Notes under the pieces: model-generated
Told to the model about the DNA's origin: nothing
Databases searched by the model: none
The model's input: the letters and a program-made list of their open reading frames with translations, nothing else
Origin: an uncultured Lentisphaeria bacterium
Lineage (GTDB): Bacteria; Verrucomicrobiota; Lentisphaeria; Victivallales; UBA1829
Length of the DNA stretch: 54,106 nucleotides
Reading direction: 5' to 3'
NCBI GenBank assembly: GCA_905211485.1
Contig: CAJMAW010000002.1
Coordinates: forward strand, 1 to 54,106
In this document: positions 34,640-44,055 of the stretch, one piece after another
Layout of the letters: each line of letters starts with the position of its first letter
Numbering within the stretch: position 1 is the first letter of the stretch
Translations under genes and position numbers: made by a program

Positions 34640-34923
34640 AGTCCCGTGCATGAAGAAGTTTCCGGATCTCAGAGGGGCGATCTCCTGAAAAAACGGGTTT
34701 GCCGAATCGTAAATCATCCCATCCCGGCAAGTCCCGAATGTTCCGTCTGGAAGCCGATGATCAGACGCTTCTCATGATAAGAGCGAATAACCGGGCTTCT
34801 TCGCCGCCGCATCATGAATCCGTTTGCGTATCGCCCCGGAAATCTCTCCCATGTTCCGCATGACACGCAAAACTGTGGGGATGGCATATCCTATTCCGCC
34901 GCCGTCTTCGCGCTGTTCTTCAA
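34640..34923 (-). pseudogene. Decayed LacI/GalR-family regulator, N-terminal fragment
   Basis: Read on the minus strand, three adjacent frame segments spell the start of a LacI-type repressor. TTG at 34923 (with GGAGG upstream) gives RLKNSAKTAAE, the first HTH helix. The next frame (from 34891) gives GYAIPTVLRVMRN, then an EISGAIRKR...AAAKKPGY segment down to 34787, matching the recognition and hinge-helix region. Another frame (34717-34679) gives DSANPFFQEI, equivalent to the NPFF[AS]EI of the effector domain. Stops and frame changes separate the pieces, and no effector domain follows. It lies just after the MFS gene and may be what is left of its former regulator. Clear by eye but short. 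Confidence 0.7.
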
Positions 34924-35116
34924 ACGGGGCAGTTCCTCCGCCCCATGGCAGAATGAATGCTTTTCCTTTGTTGGGGAAAACGGCCGGCGCGTTCTTCTAT
35001 GTCATCAGGATTGCATGAAAAGAGTCTTCCTGATTTGAAAGAGTTTTCCTTTTCCCGCGGATTTCCCGGATGCACTGAAGCAAATTCCCCTTCCCGGAGG
35101 AAGCGGGAAATCCGGA
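34924..35116. other. Gap between LacI relic and MFS gene
   Basis: Nothing further recognised here. With 34518-34639 on the other side of the relic it forms the remainder of a roughly 600-base gene-poor stretch. Confidence 0.4.
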
Positions 35117-36394
35117 TCATTCACGGGCACGGTGAAGATATTTCCCGTGTGTCTCCGGAATCAGGAACGAAGCGATAAAGGAAAGGGTGCTGGGAAGCAG
35201 AAGGAGCATAAAGAGTGTCAGATACGCTTCCTTCGGGTAGACGAGAGCGCCGCGGACTTCGCGTCCTCCGAAAGCGTCCAGCAGCATCCCCACCAGAAGA
35301 GAGAAAACTGCAACCGCAAGATAATTGATCATGTTGATGAAACCGGTTGCCTGCGTCATTGTTTCCGGCGTGTTCACCTCCTGCTCCGCCATGGAAAAGA
35401 TTACCGAGAACCCCGAGGCGACGGCATACAGCAGATAACAGAGTGCGAATACTCTTCCGCTGAACTCGAAATAAATGGCAAGCGTCATCAGAATCGTATT
35501 CAGGAAACAGAGTGTCGTCGAAAAGAGGATCAGCGGTTTGCGGCGGTTCCGCATCAGGCGCGACAGAATGCTGGAACTGAAAAGCACCGTCATGCAGACG
35601 CACGTCAATGCGAAAATACATGCCGCCGCTCCGGAGGAACTCATTCCCGTGAAATCCTCCAGAAACTTCTTCCCGAAGACGGTCTGAATGATGAAGTAAA
35701 TCGCGAAATTGACCGTTGAGCAATACAGAATCAGCCAGGACCAGGGGTTGCGCAGGACTTTCAGAAACGGCGCAAGGGAAAGTTTTCCCGGCGTAACTCC
35801 CGAAGGCGGGACCATGCGTTTCCCCAGCAGGAAAAGACCGTAAAGGATGAAAGAAAGAATTCCCGAAGCAAGCAGGACCTTCCTCCAGGAAAAGACGGCG
35901 ATCAGGCGCTCGAAAGGAAGCGTTCCGCACAGTCCGCCTCCGTAGCCGACAAAATAGACGACGCCCATCACAACAGCATAGTTCTTGTGGCCGAAAATAT
36001 GATCGGTCTCCTTGACCAGGCTCAAATACATCGTGCTTGCACCGAGTCCCGCCAGCATCCGGCACAGATAAAGTCCACCGGGCGTGTCCAGGAACGGAAA
36101 GACAAATGTGCCCGCGCAGAAAAGAAGTCCGCCGTATGTGACGATGCGCGCTCCGCCGTATTTGTCCGCCAGCATCCCGACGAAGGTCTGCGAGAGCGCA
36201 TAAATGTAGATGAATGACGCCCCCATCGCGGCGATCTGAAACGCGTTCAGTTTCAAATCGGCCTGGAGCTGGTTGAAGATTGTGCCGGGCACCGCGGTCC
36301 GCTGGAAATATGACGACGCATAAAGGAACAGCATCGGCAGGAAGAGAAGCATCGAGCCCCTGCTTTTCAAAAGAGTGCGGAAAAAGTAGGACAT
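35117..36394 (-). CDS. Major facilitator superfamily transporter
   Basis: 425 residues with about 12 hydrophobic segments in two halves. The first half has the MFS motif A-like loop GMLADKYGGARIV between TM2 and TM3, and YLCRMLAGLGAS in TM4. A basic central loop (GKRMVPPSGVTPGK) separates the halves. The start lies four bases after the LysR stop, so the two form an operon under the LysR promoter. Substrate unknown; the neighbourhood (GH20, SIS protein, former LacI regulator) hints at a sugar or organic anion, by inference only. Confidence 0.93.
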   Translation of the reverse strand: MSYFFRTLLKSRGSMLLFLPMLFLYASSYFQRTAVPGTIFNQLQADLKLNAFQIAAMGASFIYIYALSQTFVGMLADKYGGARIVTYGGLLFCAGTFVFPFLDTPGGLYLCRMLAGLGASTMYLSLVKETDHIFGHKNYAVVMGVVYFVGYGGGLCGTLPFERLIAVFSWRKVLLASGILSFILYGLFLLGKRMVPPSGVTPGKLSLAPFLKVLRNPWSWLILYCSTVNFAIYFIIQTVFGKKFLEDFTGMSSSGAAACIFALTCVCMTVLFSSSILSRLMRNRRKPLILFSTTLCFLNTILMTLAIYFEFSGRVFALCYLLYAVASGFSVIFSMAEQEVNTPETMTQATGFINMINYLAVAVFSLLVGMLLDAFGGREVRGALVYPKEAYLTLFMLLLLPSTLSFIASFLIPETHGKYLHRARE

Positions 36395-36398
36395 TCTT

Positions 36399-37283
36399 TC
36401 AGCCTTCTTTCACGTTGTATCTGCGTTTCATGATTTCAATCAGAGCTCGCAGCGGCGGCGGAACGGAGCGCGACGCATCAAGCTGGAATCCGATTTCAAT
36501 TTCGATTCCCGTACGGAAAGCGCTCACAACGATGTTGTCTTTCGGAAAGTTATTCAGTACATATTCCGGAATGACGCCGTATCCCATGTTTTTCCGTACA
36601 TAGGTGATGATGGTTTCCGAATAGCGTGTCTGGAGAAAGAGCGGCGAGTGCGCCAGCCAGGGCAGAGCACCGAGAAATTTTTTCAGAACCGATTCATCCG
36701 TATAGGTAATGCATGGCTGTTTCTCCAGAAGTTCCGGCGTAATTTCCTTTTCACGCGCCAGGGGAGAACGGTGGGAAAAAATCAGCACCATGCGGCTTTT
36801 GAAAAGGCGCGTAAAGGCGATTTTTTCCGAGCGGTACGGCGTCACGCCCACGACGATGTCCAGTTTTCCGGAAAGAAGATCTTCCGTTGATTCACTCCAG
36901 TCCTTTTCAAAGATCACCGGCTGAATGCCGGGGTGTTTACCCGTCAGTTCGCTGATCAGGTCCGGCATGATCGTCCGCGAGGTATGCGGGCCGCAGCCGA
37001 TGAGGAGTCTGCCGGAGACACGGTGCAGAAACGTGTTCATCTCAGCCGGCAGGTCGTTGATCCGCGTCACAATGTTTTTCGCGTATCCATAGAGGAAATT
37101 GCCTTCCCGCGTCAGAATCATGCGCCTGCCTCGGCGGAGGAAGAGTTCGCAGCAAAGCTCTTCCTCCAGAAGACGCAGCTGCTTGCTGACCGCTGGCTGT
37201 GTGACAAAGAGCTCCTGTGCCGCCTTTGTGACGCTTCCAAGTTCCACGACTTTCCGGAAATATTCCAGCTGAATGAAATTCAC
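36399..37283 (-). CDS. LysR-family transcriptional regulator
   Basis: 294 residues. The N-terminal winged HTH shows FRKVVELGSVTKAAQELFVTQPAVSKQLRLLEEELCCELF with the typical QPAVSKQ. The rest is a type 2 periplasmic-binding-like effector domain (LDIVVGVTPY, YSETIITYVRKNMGYGVIPEYV). AAGGAG precedes the ATG by nine bases. Unusually for the family, the regulated candidate (MFS) is downstream in the same direction rather than divergent. Confidence 0.95.
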   Translation of the reverse strand: MNFIQLEYFRKVVELGSVTKAAQELFVTQPAVSKQLRLLEEELCCELFLRRGRRMILTREGNFLYGYAKNIVTRINDLPAEMNTFLHRVSGRLLIGCGPHTSRTIMPDLISELTGKHPGIQPVIFEKDWSESTEDLLSGKLDIVVGVTPYRSEKIAFTRLFKSRMVLIFSHRSPLAREKEITPELLEKQPCITYTDESVLKKFLGALPWLAHSPLFLQTRYSETIITYVRKNMGYGVIPEYVLNNFPKDNIVVSAFRTGIEIEIGFQLDASRSVPPPLRALIEIMKRRYNVKEG

Positions 37284-37969
37284 GTCCCGCTCCTTTTCTC
37301 TCGAAAGGAAGATAATATAACTGTGTTTTACAATAATGAAAATGAATCTTTCTTATTAAAACTATAACCTATGGTGATTGTTCCGTTCTGTTCCAGGAAC
37401 AGCATCCCTGCGCTTTTCCTCCTCGCTTCCGATTGTAAAAAAAATCCTCTTTCTTTCGCAGGCATAAATCCCAGCAGAAGTGTCAGCTCAGGCGTCCGCA
37501 GCGGAAGTGCGGGAAAACGGATCGTCAGGCAATAACGCCGGAAGCAGAGCCGTCCCTCCCCCCTCCCCTGAGCTGAAGCCGTTCACGATGACGATCTGCG
37601 AGTGCGAGTTCCCCGACATCTTCCGCATACAGTCGTTTTACAGTCCCGTCCTCGGCAGGCGCACGCTGCGGAAAGCAGCAACATCCCTCTGGGGAAATTG
37701 CCATGGCCCCGCATCGAAGACGTCCAGAATCAGAAGGATGATTGCCGCCGGAATGATTCCGAGTGAGCAGCAGATGCGTTTCCCCTCCCTCCGCCTCGTA
37801 AAGAAAAAGGCGTTGAGATCAGGGAAGCTTGCCGCCATGTCGAAGTTGGACAGAAGCAAGGCATTTGCGGCGCTTCCTTGCCGTATCCGATCCATGGAAT
37901 CGCATATTCCGCCCCTTGCTTTTTTTCTCTTGTTCCAGCTGATGACAGGAGTCTTCCTTCCGCCGAGCG
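37284..37969. other. Long region without a recognisable gene
   Basis: Two open frames exist here: a plus-strand frame (37480-37989) and a short minus-strand one (37638-37895) with a hydrophobic stretch IIPAAIILLILDVFDAG. Neither has a convincing ribosome site or family features, and they overlap antisense. They may be remnants; nothing else was seen. Confidence 0.4.
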
Positions 37970-39139
37970 TCAGACGAAACTGTGCGTGATCTGGATCTGC
38001 GTCTCCACCCGGGAGTCGTGTGCGCGGAGCTGCGCGGTGATTTTGTCGATCAGCTCCCCGTTGCCGAGGAAGAATTTGCGAGGAACAAGGAGCTGGAAGT
38101 TCAGGAGAATCCGTTCCTGCGACTGTTCCAGGCGGAAGTCATACAGTTTCAGTTCGGGATCCAGTTCGCCGATCAGATCCTCGGCGAGCGTGCGCCAGCG
38201 TTTCAGTTCGGGGTCCTGGCTGGAAAACGGGTCGCAGTGCAGCAGAAGGCGCACGGGCATGTGACGGGCGATTTCGACCTCGGCTGCCTCCAGTGCGTCG
38301 TGAATCTGGACCATATCGCGTTTTTCCGGATTGATTTCGGCGTGCGCGGTTGCGAAATAGCGGTCCGGACCGTAACTGTGGACGATGATGTCATGAACGC
38401 CGCAGATGTCTTTGCAGCGGAGGAGCCGTTCGCGAATCTCCGTCACGAGCTTCCGATCGGGACACTCTCCGAGCAGAGGATTGATGATTTCGCGCAGTAC
38501 CTTTGCCCCGCCGGAAATGATGAACAGCGCGACAAGGAGTCCGGCGATCCCGTCCACGGGAAAGGCCGTATAGTGGGAAATGAGCAGCGAGAGAATCACA
38601 AGCGAGCTTGTCAAAATGTCGCTCAGGCTGTCGAACGCGACTGCGTGGATCGTTTTCGAGGCGATTTTCCGCGCAACCTTCCGGTAGACGAAAAACATCC
38701 ACAGTTTGACAGGCAGCGTTGCAAGCAGAAACGCAAACGCAAGCGCTGTTATTTTGATCCGGGACGGATGGATCAGACGCTCGACGGAAAGTTTCAGAAA
38801 ATCAAGGCCCACCGCAATGATGATGACCGCGACAATCAGCCCCGCGACATATTCGAGCCGTCCATGCCCGAACGGATGTTCGTCGTCTGCGGGCTTGTCG
38901 GCGAATTTGAATCCGAAGAGCGTGATTACCGCCGATCCCGCGTCGGAGAGGTTGTTCACCGCGTCCGCGCTTACCGCGATACTTCCGGTCAGGATGCCGA
39001 CCGTGACCTTGACGCCGCAGAGCACAAGATTCGTCAGGATCCCGTACCAGCCGCAGAAGATTCCATAGGCGGTTCTTCCCTGCGACGATGTTACATCGCC
39101 TGGATTCCGCAGAAAAAGACGGATCAGCAGTTCATTCAT
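37970..39139 (-). CDS. Cation diffusion facilitator (CDF) metal exporter
   Basis: 389 residues. CDF proteins export Zn, Mn, Fe or Co from the cytoplasm as homodimers in exchange for protons. Six TM segments are visible. TM2 carries ADAVNNLSDAG and TM5 carries HAVAFDSLSD, the paired metal-site motifs ([HD]xxxD). The C-terminal cytoplasmic domain is present (IVHSYGPDRYFATAHAEI) and extends about 100 residues beyond the usual end. In TM2 the site is Asp-xxx-Asp, which in this family is commoner in Mn or Fe/Co exporters than the Zn-type His-xxx-Asp, a weak clue. The start at 39139 has GAGG six bases upstream; divergent from the iclR-type gene. Confidence 0.93.
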   Translation of the reverse strand: MNELLIRLFLRNPGDVTSSQGRTAYGIFCGWYGILTNLVLCGVKVTVGILTGSIAVSADAVNNLSDAGSAVITLFGFKFADKPADDEHPFGHGRLEYVAGLIVAVIIIAVGLDFLKLSVERLIHPSRIKITALAFAFLLATLPVKLWMFFVYRKVARKIASKTIHAVAFDSLSDILTSSLVILSLLISHYTAFPVDGIAGLLVALFIISGGAKVLREIINPLLGECPDRKLVTEIRERLLRCKDICGVHDIIVHSYGPDRYFATAHAEINPEKRDMVQIHDALEAAEVEIARHMPVRLLLHCDPFSSQDPELKRWRTLAEDLIGELDPELKLYDFRLEQSQERILLNFQLLVPRKFFLGNGELIDKITAQLRAHDSRVETQIQITHSFV

Positions 39140-39277
39140 GATGTTCCTCTCTTGTTTCAAAGCGGGAATTATACAGGAAACAGAATGGATTGCAAACTCT
39201 TTTTCGCGTTCTTTTGCGTTTTTTCCCCTCTGCCGCAGAACTTTTTCCTGAAAATAACGCATTGCCCATTTGCTTTT

Positions 39278-39337
39278 ATTTTGTATCGTGCTATTTGTAA
39301 AACAAAATACAAAATTATAATTTCATATTATAAAATT
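39278..39337 (+). promoter_or_regulatory. Inverted-repeat-rich control region between CDF and IclR genes
   Basis: This very AT-rich stretch contains a 9-bp inverted repeat ATTTTGTAT/ATACAAAAT (39278-39286 and 39307-39315). A second one, TTATAAT/ATTATAA (39315-39321 and 39327-39333), ends five bases before the IclR start codon. TATAAT at 39316-39321 could be a -10 box, leaving a leader of about 10 bases without a ribosome site. IclR regulators usually bind such palindromes at their own promoter; this is an inferred operator. Confidence 0.5.
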
Positions 39338-40051
39338 ATGACAAAATCACTTCATAAGACATTTGACATTCTGGAGTATGTGGTTCTGCAGTGCGGGCGG
39401 AGCGTTACGCCGGGAGAAGTTGCCTCGTATGCGAAACTGAACGCGGCGACCTGCACAAGGATTATGGGCGAACTGCTTGAGCGCGGGTATCTGAACAAGG
39501 TTTCCCGGAAGGCGGGCTATGTTCCCGGGCCGATGGTGGTTTCGCTCGGAACGCGCGACAACTGTTACCGTCGCCTTGCCGCCGCGGCGAACGAGCCTGT
39601 CCGCGCGCTTGCCGAACGCATCCGCATGAGCGTGAATCTGGCGGTGATGCATCGCGGGGAGCGGATCATGCTCAGCTTTTACTCCGCACGGGAGAACTGG
39701 ATTCCGTGGAAACGTTTTACTTTCGGGGACGATCACGCTTCGACCGCGACCGGATGGCTTCTGCTTGCCGCGATGGACGAAGATGAGGCAATGCGGATCA
39801 TTCAGGAGAAACATCTTCCGATTACGCGGCGCGATCTGGAGCTTGTTTCCCGGCGCGGATTTGTCGATTTTGTTTCACCGGAAGATTCCATCCGGGTAAT
39901 GGGGCATCTGATCCGTGCGGAGGGGTATCCTCCCGCCGCGATCGGGTTCGGCATTCGGCAAGGGGATGATCCGGCTGAGATTCTGAAACTCTCGGAAAAG
40001 ACCGCGCAGAGGATCCGCTCCAATCTGACGCGGGAAGAACGAAGCTATTGA
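39338..40051 (+). CDS. IclR-family transcriptional regulator
   Basis: 237 residues. The N-terminal winged HTH matches the family (SLHKTFDILEYVVL, then a recognition helix around NAATCTRIMGELLERGYL). The effector domain follows (LAVMHRGERIMLSFYSA, GDDHASTATGWLLLAAM, PPAAIGFGIRQ). It is the first gene of a cluster with a GH20 hexosaminidase (36 bases downstream) and a SIS sugar-phosphate protein, which it probably controls in response to a sugar acid or amino sugar. Confidence 0.93.
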   Translation: MTKSLHKTFDILEYVVLQCGRSVTPGEVASYAKLNAATCTRIMGELLERGYLNKVSRKAGYVPGPMVVSLGTRDNCYRRLAAAANEPVRALAERIRMSVNLAVMHRGERIMLSFYSARENWIPWKRFTFGDDHASTATGWLLLAAMDEDEAMRIIQEKHLPITRRDLELVSRRGFVDFVSPEDSIRVMGHLIRAEGYPPAAIGFGIRQGDDPAEILKLSEKTAQRIRSNLTREERSY

Positions 40052-40087
40052 AATTCTGAAAAAAATACAATAGAAAAAGGACGGGAA

Positions 40088-41953
40088 ATGTATCTGATCT
40101 GGAATGAACAGAACACTCCGACGGAACTGCATGCGATTCTGCGGACGCTCGGGGAGGAGTATCCCCTGGAGGAAACTTCGCAGGGCGTTCGCCTGAGCTT
40201 TGAAAAGACGGCGGAACGGGACACGCTTCGCGTGACGAAACACGGAGATGCGTTTCTTGTGACTTATGGAGATTCATCCTTCGCCGCGCGCGGCGTCGCA
40301 AACGCCTTGTCCGGACAGGAGTGCGACGAAAAGATCTGCTTCAGCACGCACGGCATTCTGCTGGACTGTTCGCGTGGGCCCGTCGTGCGGGTAGATTATT
40401 TCAAACGCTGGCTCCGGCGTCTGGCTCTGTTCGGGTACAATATGGCGATGCTCTATACGAAAGACGCATATCAGCTTCCGTGTGAGACCTATTTCGGTTA
40501 CATGCGCGGAGCTTATTCCATAGAGGAGATCCGGGAAATCGACGCGTATGCAAAACAGCTCGGCATCGAGATCATCGCTTCGATTCAGGCGCTCGGCCAT
40601 CTGGAGCCGATTCTGCGCTGGGGCGTTTATCATGAAGTCAAGGATACGGACAACGTGATTCTGGCGGACTGCGAAAAATCCTATGCTCTTCTGGAAAAGA
40701 TGATCCGCTTCTGGAGCGACGCGCTTTCCTCACGGAGGATTCATCTCGGGATGGACGAAACGCACGATCTCGGACGCGGCAGATTCATGGATATGCACGG
40801 ATATGAACGGCCGTTTGATATTTACAACCGTCATTTGAAGCGTCTCTGCGGCATTTGCACGAAATATGATCTCAAGCCGATCATCTGGAACGACATGTAT
40901 TTCCGTTATGCGAACAGGGCACAGAACTATTATGATACCGAATCGCCGATTCCGCAGGACGTGAAGGAAGCGATTCCGAAGATGGTTCAGCTCTCCTACT
41001 GGGATTACTACCATCGCGATGAGGAGACGTATCTCAGGATGCTGGAACGGTCGCGCGCTCTGAACGGCAATGCGCCGTTCATGGCGTCGGGCGTCTGGAC
41101 CTGGTCGCGCCTCTGGTATGACGCGGAGCAGACGCTTGGCACTGTGAAACCCTGCATCGACGCCTGCAGGCGCCTGGGCATCCGCGACATGCTCTACACG
41201 ATGTGGGGCGATGACGGCGGCTACTGTGAATTTGAATCCGCTTTCGCGGGTCTGGCATGGGCGGCGGACTATGCGTTCAATGCCGCGCCTTCCGATATGC
41301 GTGTGAGCTCCCTTTACCATGCGGTCTGCGGAAGTTCCTATGAACTGCAAACCGAACTCGGGAAAATGGAGATCGCCTGCCGCGAAGGGGCGAGCGGCAC
41401 ATGGTACAATGTCAATGCCGCTTCTGTGCTCTGGGATGATCCGCTGATGGGGATCGTCTGGCACGAGATGCTGGCTCGCGATCCGGAAATCTGGCACAAG
41501 GCGCTGGAGAGTTACCGGACTCTGCTCGGCAAGGCGGAGGCGCACCGAGAAGACCGCGCGGCGGGAATCGTCAATCACGCGTGGAATATTCTGAATGTGC
41601 TGGCGAAGAAGCTTGAACTGCGTCTTGTCCTTTTGAACGCGTATGCGAAACGCGACTTCTCCACACTCGGCGTTGTTGCGGAGAAATATGTTCCCGAGGT
41701 GATCGAGGCTCTTGAAGGGCTGAATGAATCCTTCCGCGTCCAGTGGTTCCGTGGATACAAGTCCTACGGGCTTGAAATCATGCAGATCCGTCTGGCGGGA
41801 CTCCGCGAGCGCTATGAGGAGCTGGCACGCCGGATCGACGAACTGCTCGACGGACGGCTCGAAAAGATCGACGAGCTGGAGCTTCATCCGGAATGTGTCG
41901 GCCTGGACGAGACACGCTACCGCATGCTGGCCACCGGCGGATGGTTTGTCTGA
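40088..41953 (+). CDS. GH20 beta-N-acetylhexosaminidase
   Basis: 621 residues. GH20 exo-hexosaminidases remove terminal GlcNAc/GalNAc by substrate-assisted catalysis. The catalytic pair is HLGMDET (Asp223-Glu224). The barrel starts near HGILLDCSRGPVVRVDYFKRWL and includes ALFGYNMAMLYTKD and the C-terminal Trp-rich loops TWSRLWYDAEQ and WGDDGG. No signal peptide, so it is cytoplasmic and acts on imported sugars. The ribosome site AAGGA lies six bases before the ATG. The C-terminal 200 residues are helical. Cotranscribed with the IclR and SIS genes. Confidence 0.92.
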   Translation: MYLIWNEQNTPTELHAILRTLGEEYPLEETSQGVRLSFEKTAERDTLRVTKHGDAFLVTYGDSSFAARGVANALSGQECDEKICFSTHGILLDCSRGPVVRVDYFKRWLRRLALFGYNMAMLYTKDAYQLPCETYFGYMRGAYSIEEIREIDAYAKQLGIEIIASIQALGHLEPILRWGVYHEVKDTDNVILADCEKSYALLEKMIRFWSDALSSRRIHLGMDETHDLGRGRFMDMHGYERPFDIYNRHLKRLCGICTKYDLKPIIWNDMYFRYANRAQNYYDTESPIPQDVKEAIPKMVQLSYWDYYHRDEETYLRMLERSRALNGNAPFMASGVWTWSRLWYDAEQTLGTVKPCIDACRRLGIRDMLYTMWGDDGGYCEFESAFAGLAWAADYAFNAAPSDMRVSSLYHAVCGSSYELQTELGKMEIACREGASGTWYNVNAASVLWDDPLMGIVWHEMLARDPEIWHKALESYRTLLGKAEAHREDRAAGIVNHAWNILNVLAKKLELRLVLLNAYAKRDFSTLGVVAEKYVPEVIEALEGLNESFRVQWFRGYKSYGLEIMQIRLAGLRERYEELARRIDELLDGRLEKIDELELHPECVGLDETRYRMLATGGWFV

Positions 41954-42031
41954 AAGAAAATTTGACAACAATTTTACCGGCAGCCCCAAGCAATCCGCAG
42001 CAAATTGTTTTCAAAAAAGGGAACTTCAAGC

Positions 42032-43708
42032 ATGAGCAAAGAGTCTGATCGTCAGGCGATGCATTTCATCGAAAACGAAACCCAGTTTCATCTCGGTTTT
42101 CTGCCGACGGAGCAGTCCAGCCAGCTGACGCGGAATCTGGATCGCGAATTTGCCTCCGGAAGCGGAAACGGCGTGCGCTGTCTTCAGCGCGTGGACCGCA
42201 ATGTGCTGGAAGCTGCGGGGCGTGTTTTCCGGAGCGGAGAGTTTCGGAGTCTGCTGGAAAGCATGCGGAAGACCATCGCCGAAGGGGGGAAAATCGTCTT
42301 TTCCGGCTGCGGCGCGACAGGGCGCCTGAGCATTCTTCTTGAGTGCATGTGGCGCGACTGCTGTGCGGAACACGCGGCCGCCGCGCGTTATGCCGATCAG
42401 GTGTTCAGCCTCATGACCGGCGGAGATTACGCGCTTGTCCGTTCCGTGGAGTTTTTCGAGGATTATCAGGAGTTCGGCCGTCAGCAGCTGCGTGAGATGG
42501 ACATGTCCGGCAATGACATGCTCGTTGCGATCACCGAGGGCGGCGAAACCTCCTCCGTGCTCGGGACTGTGGACGAGGCGCTCCGCCGCGGATCGAAGGT
42601 TTTTCTGATGTTCAACAATCCCGCCGATCTTCTGGCGGAGCATCTGGAACGTTCGCGGAAGGCGATCCGGAATCCCGCCGTCTGCGTGCTGGACCTCTCC
42701 TGCGGGCCGATGGGGCTTGCCGGATCGACGAGAATGCAGGCGACGACCTCCGAACAGCTGGTCGCTGGAGCCGCGCTGGAGCGGGTCATGTGTTCGCTTC
42801 TGAACGTGCCCGCTCCGGATCATGTCAGAGAGTTTGAAGCGCTTCTCGGAGAACTCGAAACGTCCGCGGACACGATCGGAGCTTATATCGACTTCGAGTC
42901 GGGGATCTACCGGAAGAAAGGAAACTATTTCGCGGACGATTTCCTCCTGGACATCTTCACCGATACGACTGAACGCTCCCCGACCTTCATGCTTCCGCCG
43001 TTCCGGAAAAAGGATGACAAGGTTTCTCCGATGCCATGGGCGTTTGTCAAGAATCCGCTGCGGACGACGCCGGAGGTCTGGGAGCATGGCATGCACCGCT
43101 CATTGCGCTGTCTGGACTGGACAGCGGAAGACTACCGACGCATGGGCGCGCCGGAGGCGATTCAGACGAATCCTCCGAAAATCGCCGCTTCGGAACTCCT
43201 GAAATTCGAGGTGGGAAACGAGTCTGTGGCGGAACGCTGCAAGTCTGGAGAGGACGGCGCCGTTCTCGTGACCGTCGGAGGAGGACAGGGAAACGGCGGT
43301 GCGGAACTTCAGAGAGCATTTGATACCCTTTCCGCCGGATTCCGCCATAAAAAACGCCTCGCGGTCGGCGGAAACGGTGCGGCGGATTTCAAAATTTCCG
43401 TCACATGCCCGGACTCTCCGCTGCATCTCATCTCCCATTTGGCAGTGAAACTGGTTTTGAATACCGCTTCGACGGGAATCATGGTGACGCTCGGACGCGT
43501 CACCGGCAACTGGATGAGCTGGGTCGATGTGACCAACAAAAAGCTGATGGACCGGGGCATCCGGATGATCTGCGAGATCGGCGGACTGGATTACCGCGAA
43601 AGCTGCAAACGCCTTTTCGCAGCGGTCGAGGAGCTTGCGGCAAGCCCGGTTCCGGCGAAGGAGAAACCTTCCGCCGTCCAGATTGTGCTCAGGAATCTGC
43701 GGAAATGA
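42032..43708 (+). CDS. SIS-domain protein of the MurQ/glucokinase-regulatory-protein family
   Basis: 558 residues, about twice the size of MurQ (N-acetylmuramate-6-phosphate etherase). The N-terminal SIS domain has SGCGATGRLS (91-100) with Glu104, SVEFFED (Glu140), and TEGGETSSVLGT (168-179), which is closer to GCKR than to the MurQ SxSGRTP loop. About 200 residues of extra sequence follow before a MurQ-like C-terminal segment (KLVLNTASTGIMVTLGRVTGN). The two catalytic Glu positions of MurQ look plausible, but the TEGGET loop suggests sugar-phosphate sensing or a modified etherase. Located 78 bases after the GH20 gene. Best name uncertain. Confidence 0.75.
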   Translation: MSKESDRQAMHFIENETQFHLGFLPTEQSSQLTRNLDREFASGSGNGVRCLQRVDRNVLEAAGRVFRSGEFRSLLESMRKTIAEGGKIVFSGCGATGRLSILLECMWRDCCAEHAAAARYADQVFSLMTGGDYALVRSVEFFEDYQEFGRQQLREMDMSGNDMLVAITEGGETSSVLGTVDEALRRGSKVFLMFNNPADLLAEHLERSRKAIRNPAVCVLDLSCGPMGLAGSTRMQATTSEQLVAGAALERVMCSLLNVPAPDHVREFEALLGELETSADTIGAYIDFESGIYRKKGNYFADDFLLDIFTDTTERSPTFMLPPFRKKDDKVSPMPWAFVKNPLRTTPEVWEHGMHRSLRCLDWTAEDYRRMGAPEAIQTNPPKIAASELLKFEVGNESVAERCKSGEDGAVLVTVGGGQGNGGAELQRAFDTLSAGFRHKKRLAVGGNGAADFKISVTCPDSPLHLISHLAVKLVLNTASTGIMVTLGRVTGNWMSWVDVTNKKLMDRGIRMICEIGGLDYRESCKRLFAAVEELAASPVPAKEKPSAVQIVLRNLRK

Positions 43709-43785
43709 TTCCGGATCATCCTCCGTGTTTGTGCGCCGCGCCTGCTCCTTTTCCGGCCCGTCCGGGAATTGAAATCCGCAGTCAG

Positions 43786-43941
43786 ATGACGGGACATTTC
43801 TGTCTCGGCAATGAAAGGTGTACCATCAACATCCTCTATTTTGACGGCCATGTGGAAAACATCGCATCGGATTCCGCATGGGCCCATAAACAGGCCCTTA
43901 CGGATAACAGTCCGGAAAGTTTTTTCAACATTCTCCAGTAA
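43786..43941 (+). pseudogene. C-terminal relic of a pseudopilin
   Basis: The final part of this frame reads TINILYFDGHVENIASDSAW, which matches the conserved C-terminal block of PVC pseudopilins (N-[IV]-L-[FY]-x-DGHV). It lacks the whole N-terminal pilin helix; upstream is the SIS gene. The residue nine before DG, normally His, is Glu. A TAA ends it. Probably the remnant of a second pseudopilin gene next to the intact one downstream. Confidence 0.6.
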
Positions 43942-43993
43942 CGGGCTTCACGCATTGGAATGCAGATTTTCCCCGGAGAAACGGTTGACGTTC

Positions 43994-44022
43994 TTGACAG
44001 ACAGCCTTTCATCAAATATATT
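43994..44022 (+). promoter_or_regulatory. Strong sigma-70-type promoter for the pseudopilin gene
   Basis: TTGACA (43994-43999), 17 bases, TATATT (44017-44022); the best promoter match in the window. It leaves a 5' leader of about 160 bases with several hairpins. Confidence 0.75.
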
Positions 44023-44028
44023 AAATTC

Positions 44029-44055
44029 CTGTTTTTATTTTATGTATAAAAACAG
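44029..44055 (+). promoter_or_regulatory. 9-bp inverted repeat at the transcription start
   Basis: CTGTTTTTA (44029-44037) and TAAAAACAG (44047-44055) are perfect inverted copies, with a nine-base spacer, starting exactly where transcription from the promoter would begin. It could be an operator or a 5' stem-loop; a second imperfect hairpin (GATCTTC/GAAGATC) follows. Confidence 0.55.

Noticed and set aside
37480..37989. Plus-strand frame of 169 codons in the gap before the CDF gene
   Set aside because: No family features; it overlaps another short minus-strand frame with a hydrophobic segment (37638-37895), and neither has a ribosome site.
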